Shown piece by piece: positions 15,456 through 18,821 of a DNA stretch of 18,821 nucleotides. Source of the DNA: SZUA-229 sp036567985 (GTDB taxonomy: Bacteria > Pseudomonadota > Gammaproteobacteria > SZUA-229); contig DATCTK010000092.1 in NCBI GenBank assembly GCA_036567985.1, positions 1-18,821 on the forward strand, given 5' to 3'. The stretch's first letter is position 1, and every line of letters begins with the position of its first letter. The notes beneath the pieces were generated by a model that had not been told where the DNA came from, did no database searches, and saw only the letters and a program-made list of their open reading frames with translations. A program made the position numbers and the translations under genes.

Positions 15456-16388
15456 TTATCTATTCTTTGTACGTGTTACTGATGCATCTGCCGCGATGGT
15501 GATACTTGCAACATTCTTGCTACTGGAAATAAGATGTTCAAACCTGACCAGGCTGTTATTGACTTCAATACGGATTACCGGTGCGTTACCCAGAAAGACA
15601 TCAAAGGGTGCCTGCCCACTGAGTTTGACTTCTTCACCGTTATTTATCAGCTGATAAAACAGACGATCACCGTTCGCATCAACGACTTCTGCCCAGGATT
15701 CAGCAACACCGGTTAATATCAGTTCATCAAACAGCGGTGCATCTAAACCCTGTAATGTATCTTGCTGTGATGATTCCTGCTGCACTACTGGCTCAGGGTC
15801 AGCACTGTCTACGGGCTCAACCGTGTCTTCCACTGGAGCAGTGTCCTCAGTAGGTGCTGGCGCAGTGAACTCCTGTGGTGTTGCGTCACTGGCAAAAGAC
15901 TCCACCTGCGCGCTGAACTCGCTTGCCTGTTGTGTGTCAGCTGACTGTTCTGTTTTCAGGGGTGGGTTTAAAGCCCACCACAACAAGGCGGCAACCACAA
16001 TGGCAATAATTGTATAAGCCAGCAGTGGTTGCTTATTTGACTTGACGGTTTCCGCTTCGGCAAACGGGCTCTGTGTGGAAACACTTTCTGTGGGTGGTGG
16101 AACCAGGGCATTGTATGCTTCGATCACTTCATCAGCCGGCACATTAAGTATTTTGGCATAGCTTCGAATGTAACCCACGACAAAAGTAGACGAAGGCAAA
16201 CGCTCCATGTCGGCTTTTTCTATAGCTTCAATAATATCGACTGCCAGCAGTAACTGACTGGCGACCTGCTGTACCGACAGGCCAGCCTGTTCCCGTGCCT
16301 GACGCAGTGGCCTGGCAAAGTCCGGATCATGGAAGACACTCGCTTCAGTGTCTTCCTGATTCAGGGAAGAATCATGTGTTTCTGTCAT
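15456..16388 (-). CDS. rodZ: Cell-shape/cytoskeletal anchor protein RodZ
   Basis: RodZ is a bitopic inner-membrane protein that binds MreB and helps keep the rod shape. The 310 residues show a cytoplasmic Xre-like helix-turn-helix domain (about 25-92, PLRQAREQAGLSVQQVASQL to VVGYIRSYAKILNVPADEV), a membrane helix (about 121-141, PLLAYTIIAIVVAALLWWAL), an acidic Pro/Ala/Glu-rich periplasmic linker (about 142-218), and a C-terminal DUF4115 beta domain (about 222-298). The helix-turn-helix contacts MreB rather than DNA in known members. Its start overlaps the pilW stop by four bases (ATGA). The length is near that of E. coli (337); the shorter linker accounts for the difference. Confidence 0.94.
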   Translation of the reverse strand: MTETHDSSLNQEDTEASVFHDPDFARPLRQAREQAGLSVQQVASQLLLAVDIIEAIEKADMERLPSSTFVVGYIRSYAKILNVPADEVIEAYNALVPPPTESVSTQSPFAEAETVKSNKQPLLAYTIIAIVVAALLWWALNPPLKTEQSADTQQASEFSAQVESFASDATPQEFTAPAPTEDTAPVEDTVEPVDSADPEPVVQQESSQQDTLQGLDAPLFDELILTGVAESWAEVVDANGDRLFYQLINNGEEVKLSGQAPFDVFLGNAPVIRIEVNNSLVRFEHLISSSKNVASITIAADASVTRTKNR

Positions 16389-17155
16389 TGGTAAGATAAC
16401 TCCATCGCTTTAGCTGCTTCTGGCGATTCCGGGAATTCCTCGATCAGGATCTTCGATAATTTATGCACATAGTCTTTATCGCCCAGCGCGTGTTCTACCT
16501 GAACCTGTAACCAGAGTGTTTCTGCTGTTGGTTTAGCAACACCGTGATATCGCTGCATATAGGCACGTGCCATCAGGTATTTATTACTGCGTAAACCCAG
16601 CTCAGACATCGCCAGCAGGGCACTGGCCAGATTGGGATCAACCTTGAGTGCCGATCTTAGATGCCGTTCTGCCAGGGCAAAATCCGGCTTCTCTGCCTGC
16701 AACAGGCAGTAACCTAAATTCGCGTGGGCAGTTTCCGGAGTTGCATAAAACTGATTACGCAAGGCTTCTCTGAACTCGTCATATGCTTGTTCAAGCTTGC
16801 CATTATTGCAAAGAAATGTGCCGTAATTGTTATGCAGTTCCGGGTTTCTTGGATCCAGGTCAATGGCTTTCGAGTAATAATCTTCCGCTTCTTCGATATC
16901 ACCAATCATGCTTTTTAACACCGCCATAGTGGTATAGGCCGGAACATATTTGTGATCATGCTGTATCGCTTTTAACAGCTTCTGTTCCGCCACTTCCAGG
17001 TCACCACGGCGGATATAACCTGATGCCAGCTGCACGTTAATTACGGCAGATTCCTTGGTTTTGCGTTCCTGTTCCGTGGGCCTGGTACTGGTGCTACCAC
17101 CACAGGCTGTCATCAGTACAAGTAATAATGCCAGTATTCCATGTCTTATAATCAT
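16385..17155 (-). CDS. pilW: Type IV pilus biogenesis/stability lipoprotein PilW (PilF)
   Basis: PilW/PilF is an outer-membrane TPR lipoprotein (pilotin) that assembles the PilQ secretin of type IV pili. The 256-residue product has a lipoprotein signal MIIRHGILALLLVLMTAC with lipidated Cys18, then six or so TPR units. Examples are AVINVQLASGYIRRGDLEVA, AIDLDPRNPELHNNYGTFL, TAHANLGYCLLQAEKPDFA and LSKILIEEFPESPEAAKAME. Length matches Pseudomonas PilF (252). It overlaps both neighbours by four bases (ATGA with rlmN and with rodZ). In enterics the same slot holds the pilW/yfgA relatives. No other pilus gene is in the window, so its presence implies, but does not prove, that the cell makes type IV pili. 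Confidence 0.93.
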   Translation of the reverse strand: MIIRHGILALLLVLMTACGGSTSTRPTEQERKTKESAVINVQLASGYIRRGDLEVAEQKLLKAIQHDHKYVPAYTTMAVLKSMIGDIEEAEDYYSKAIDLDPRNPELHNNYGTFLCNNGKLEQAYDEFREALRNQFYATPETAHANLGYCLLQAEKPDFALAERHLRSALKVDPNLASALLAMSELGLRSNKYLMARAYMQRYHGVAKPTAETLWLQVQVEHALGDKDYVHKLSKILIEEFPESPEAAKAMELSYQ

Positions 17156-18282
17156 GACGAACTCATTCCAAGTCTGGGTTTAACAAATCTGGCTTCACGA
17201 CGGCTTTTATCTTCAACCTTGCCCACCAGTTGCCCGCAGGCCGCATCAATATCTTCACCGCGGGTTTTACGTATCACCGTGGTAAGGCCGGCCTGCATTA
17301 ATACGTCCTGAAAACGTCGAACCGCGTTATTTGACGAGGTTTTATAACCCGAATTCGGAAACGGATTAAACGGGATCAGATTAATCAGCACTGAAATACC
17401 ATCCAGCAGAGCAATCAACTCCTCCGCATCCTGCCTTGAATCATTCACATCGGCAAGCATCACATACTCAATGGTGAGCCGTGAACGTGGCGAACGTTTA
17501 GCCATAAAACGTTTGCAGGCGCTGATCAGCTCCTGCAGCTTGTATTTTTTATTAATGGGTACAAGGTCATCGCGCAGTTCATCACGGGTGGCATGTAATG
17601 AAATAGCCAGTTGCACATCGTGACGGTCGGCAAGTCTGTCCATCGCGGGGACCACACCTGCTGTACTTACGGTAACACGACGCTTGCTCAGGCCATAGGC
17701 AAAGTCATCCAGCATCACATCGATGGCTTTCATCACATTATCAAAATTCAGTAAGGGCTCACCCATGCCCATCAGAACCACATTGGTAATTTTACGGCCC
17801 GGCTTCTTTTCTTCCTGCAGCAAATGCGCAGCCAGCCAGACCTGGGAAATAATTTCTGCCACACTCAGGTTGCGACTAAACCCCTGGCGCGCGGTAGAAC
17901 AGAAGCTGCAATCCAGTGCACAGCCGACCTGTGAGGAAATACACAGTGTGCCGCGGTCGTCTTCCGGAATAAATACGGTTTCGATGCGGTTGCCATCGGG
18001 CAGCGCCAGCAGCCATTTACGGGTGCCGTCCTTTGATAGCTGATCGACTTCGACGTTCAGCCCCTGAATACAGGCTTTTTCCTTTAGCTGGGCACGCAGC
18101 GACTTGCTCAGGTTGGTCATCTGATCAAAGTCAGTCACATTCAGCTGATGTATCCATTTAATAAGCTGAGAAGCACGAAAGGCCTTCTCGCCGAGCTCGG
18201 CGAAGAAGGCCTCCATGTCCTGCCGGTTTAATCCCAGCAGGTTCGTTTTCTCGATATGAGGGAAATTAACGGGTACGGTCAC
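17152..18282 (-). CDS. rlmN: Dual-specificity 23S rRNA/tRNA adenine-C2 methyltransferase RlmN
   Basis: A radical-SAM enzyme that makes 2-methyladenosine at A2503 of 23S rRNA and at A37 of some tRNAs. Starting at GTG 18282 the product has 376 residues. The 4Fe-4S cluster cysteines are in CALDCSFC (121, 125, 128), followed by GFSRNL; the SAM-binding MGMGEPLLN lies in the middle; the methyl-carrying C-terminal cysteine is in DIDAACGQ (349). The open frame runs upstream to a TTG at 18312, but GAGGAA lies 5 bases before this GTG and no ribosome binding site precedes the TTG. The GTG start also matches the family's N-terminus (conserved TNLLGLNRQ close behind). It overlaps the ndk stop by 17 bases and the pilW start by 4, so translation is coupled on both sides. 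Confidence 0.95.
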   Translation of the reverse strand: MTVPVNFPHIEKTNLLGLNRQDMEAFFAELGEKAFRASQLIKWIHQLNVTDFDQMTNLSKSLRAQLKEKACIQGLNVEVDQLSKDGTRKWLLALPDGNRIETVFIPEDDRGTLCISSQVGCALDCSFCSTARQGFSRNLSVAEIISQVWLAAHLLQEEKKPGRKITNVVLMGMGEPLLNFDNVMKAIDVMLDDFAYGLSKRRVTVSTAGVVPAMDRLADRHDVQLAISLHATRDELRDDLVPINKKYKLQELISACKRFMAKRSPRSRLTIEYVMLADVNDSRQDAEELIALLDGISVLINLIPFNPFPNSGYKTSSNNAVRRFQDVLMQAGLTTVIRKTRGEDIDAACGQLVGKVEDKSRREARFVKPRLGMSSS

Positions 18283-18697
18283 AAAGTTCCTCAGCACTAA
18301 AGAAGTAGGCAATCTCTACTTTAGCAGTTTCTGGAGCATCTGAACCGTGTACAGCATTTTCGTCAATCGATGAAGCAAATTTGCCACGAATCGTGTCAGG
18401 CGCCGCATCCTTAGGGTTAGTAGCACCCATCACTTCGCGGTTTTTGGCAATTGCATTCTCACCTTCCAGCACCTGCACCATCACAGGGCCTGAAATCATG
18501 AACTCAACCAGGTCATTAAAGAAAGGACGTTCCTTGTGTACGGCATAAAAGCCTTCTGCCTGCTCACGCGTCAGATGCATCATTTTCGCGGCGACAATGC
18601 GCAGACCCGCGTTTTCAAAGATGCTGTAGATTTCACCAATAACGTTTTTTGCTACGGCGTCAGGTTTAATAATAGAAATAGTGCGTTCTAGAGACAT
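18266..18697 (-). CDS. ndk: Nucleoside diphosphate kinase
   Basis: Ndk moves the gamma phosphate from ATP to nucleoside diphosphates through a phosphohistidine and balances the cellular NTP/dNTP pools. From the ATG at 18697 the product has 143 residues, as in E. coli. Visible are RTISIIKPDAV (Lys11 of the nucleotide site), the RPFF segment (57-60), and the active-site His117 in NAVHGSDA. The open frame could extend three codons to a TTG, but MSLERTISIIKPDAV is the conserved N-terminus. It is the first gene of the packed run reaching bamB, with a perfect -10 about 39 bases upstream. In Pseudomonas relatives the isc Fe-S cluster operon lies upstream; that region is outside the window. Confidence 0.97.
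   Translation of the reverse strand: MSLERTISIIKPDAVAKNVIGEIYSIFENAGLRIVAAKMMHLTREQAEGFYAVHKERPFFNDLVEFMISGPVMVQVLEGENAIAKNREVMGATNPKDAAPDTIRGKFASSIDENAVHGSDAPETAKVEIAYFFSAEELCDRTR
18287..18292 (-). promoter_or_regulatory. Ribosome binding site that sets the rlmN start
   Basis: GAGGAA on the minus strand, inside the 3' end of ndk, lies with its AGGA core 5 bases before the GTG at 18282-18280. It favours this GTG over the TTG at 18312 and the GTG at 18297, neither of which has such a site. Confidence 0.75.
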
Positions 18698-18735
18698 TAA
18701 AAACAATCCAAAATATGGTTAAAAATAAGAGGGAG

Positions 18736-18741
18736 ATTATA
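18736..18741 (-). promoter_or_regulatory. Candidate -10 of the ndk operon promoter
   Basis: A perfect TATAAT on the minus strand, 38 bases before the ndk ATG. No good -35 lies at 16 to 18 bases; that position holds part of a GC-rich direct repeat instead. This would suit a promoter needing an activator. Confidence 0.5.
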
Positions 18742-18749
18742 AACTATTC

Positions 18750-18776
18750 AGTCGGCGAAGTTGCCTAATAGTCGGC
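18750..18776. repeat. 7-bp direct repeat with 20-bp period upstream of ndk
   Basis: AGTCGGC occurs at 18750-18756 and 18770-18776 on the plus strand, starts 20 bases apart (about two helical turns). The nearer copy lies 8 bases upstream of the candidate -10 at 18741-18736. They stand out as GC-rich islands in an AT-rich leader and may be activator sites. Confidence 0.4.
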
Positions 18777-18784
18777 TTTTTTAT

Positions 18785-18803
18785 GAAAAATCACTGATTT
18801 TTC
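18785..18803. repeat. 19-bp palindrome upstream of the ndk promoter
   Basis: GAAAAATCA (18785-18793), a central C, and TGATTTTTC (18795-18803) form a perfect inverted repeat. On the minus strand it is enclosed by CGGCT and AGCCG, which extend a possible stem. It may be an AT-rich terminator of the gene beyond the window edge or a protein binding site; there is no clean U run after the outer stem. Confidence 0.45.
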
Positions 18804-18821
18804 AGCCGTCTATACAAAAAT

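Noticed and set aside
15456..16388. RodZ helix-turn-helix domain as a DNA-binding regulator
   Set aside because: The domain order of helix-turn-helix, membrane helix, periplasmic linker and DUF4115, together with synteny, identifies RodZ, where this domain binds MreB.
1..18821. A hidden defence island, mobile element or CRISPR array
   Set aside because: Nearly all sequence is covered by conserved genes on one strand. No transposase, integrase, regularly spaced repeat array or tRNA-linked att site was seen.

Overview
This window is a block of bacterial chromosome from a gammaproteobacterium. Several things support that: the gene order ndk-rlmN-pilW-rodZ-hisS-yfgM-bamB-der, a class B penicillin-binding protein of the PBP1b type, YoaA next to TsaB, and a prfB recoding site identical to the one in Escherichia coli. 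Base composition is moderate. I cannot name a genus. All 16 genes I can support lie on the minus strand, so the account below runs from high to low coordinates, which is the direction of transcription. I see no insertion sequence, CRISPR array, prophage or tRNA/rRNA gene.

Region 1 (about 18.8 to 12.3 kb) is a tightly packed operon: ndk, rlmN, pilW/pilF, rodZ, hisS, yfgM, bamB. Neighbouring genes overlap by 1 to 17 bases or are separated by 6 to 22 bases. It mixes nucleotide metabolism, rRNA/tRNA methylation, pilus secretin assembly, cell shape, histidyl-tRNA charging, translocon-associated chaperone work and outer-membrane protein assembly. The usual isoprenoid gene ispG, normally between rodZ and hisS, is absent here.

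Region 2 (about 12.3 to 9.2 kb) holds a DUF945/YdgA-like membrane-anchored protein placed between bamB and der, genes that are normally neighbours. It has its own candidate promoter, and der follows with a candidate promoter and a 5' hairpin of its own.

Region 3 (about 9.2 to 6.75 kb) has two separately expressed envelope genes. One encodes a porin-like beta-barrel behind an AT-rich 234-base promoter region. The other encodes a secreted Sel1-repeat protein with a long charged coiled coil and a two-cysteine C-terminus. Each is followed by a hairpin terminator.

Region 4 (about 6.7 to 1.2 kb) is a second operon: mrcB (PBP1b), an LpoP-like TPR lipoprotein, the YoaA helicase and tsaB. The overlap of the lipoprotein gene with mrcB suggests a synthase-activator pair for peptidoglycan. 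Region 5 (1.1 kb to the window edge) is prfB, whose true reading frame includes an in-frame TGA and a programmed +1 frameshift. The 5' part is therefore missed by simple ORF finding.

Most of the window is conserved housekeeping sequence. I found no convincing new defence or mobile system. The items worth a second look are the PBP1b-lipoprotein pair, the missing ispG, the inserted DUF945 gene with a palindrome inside its promoter, the Sel1/coiled-coil protein, and repeats in the leaders of ndk and prfB.
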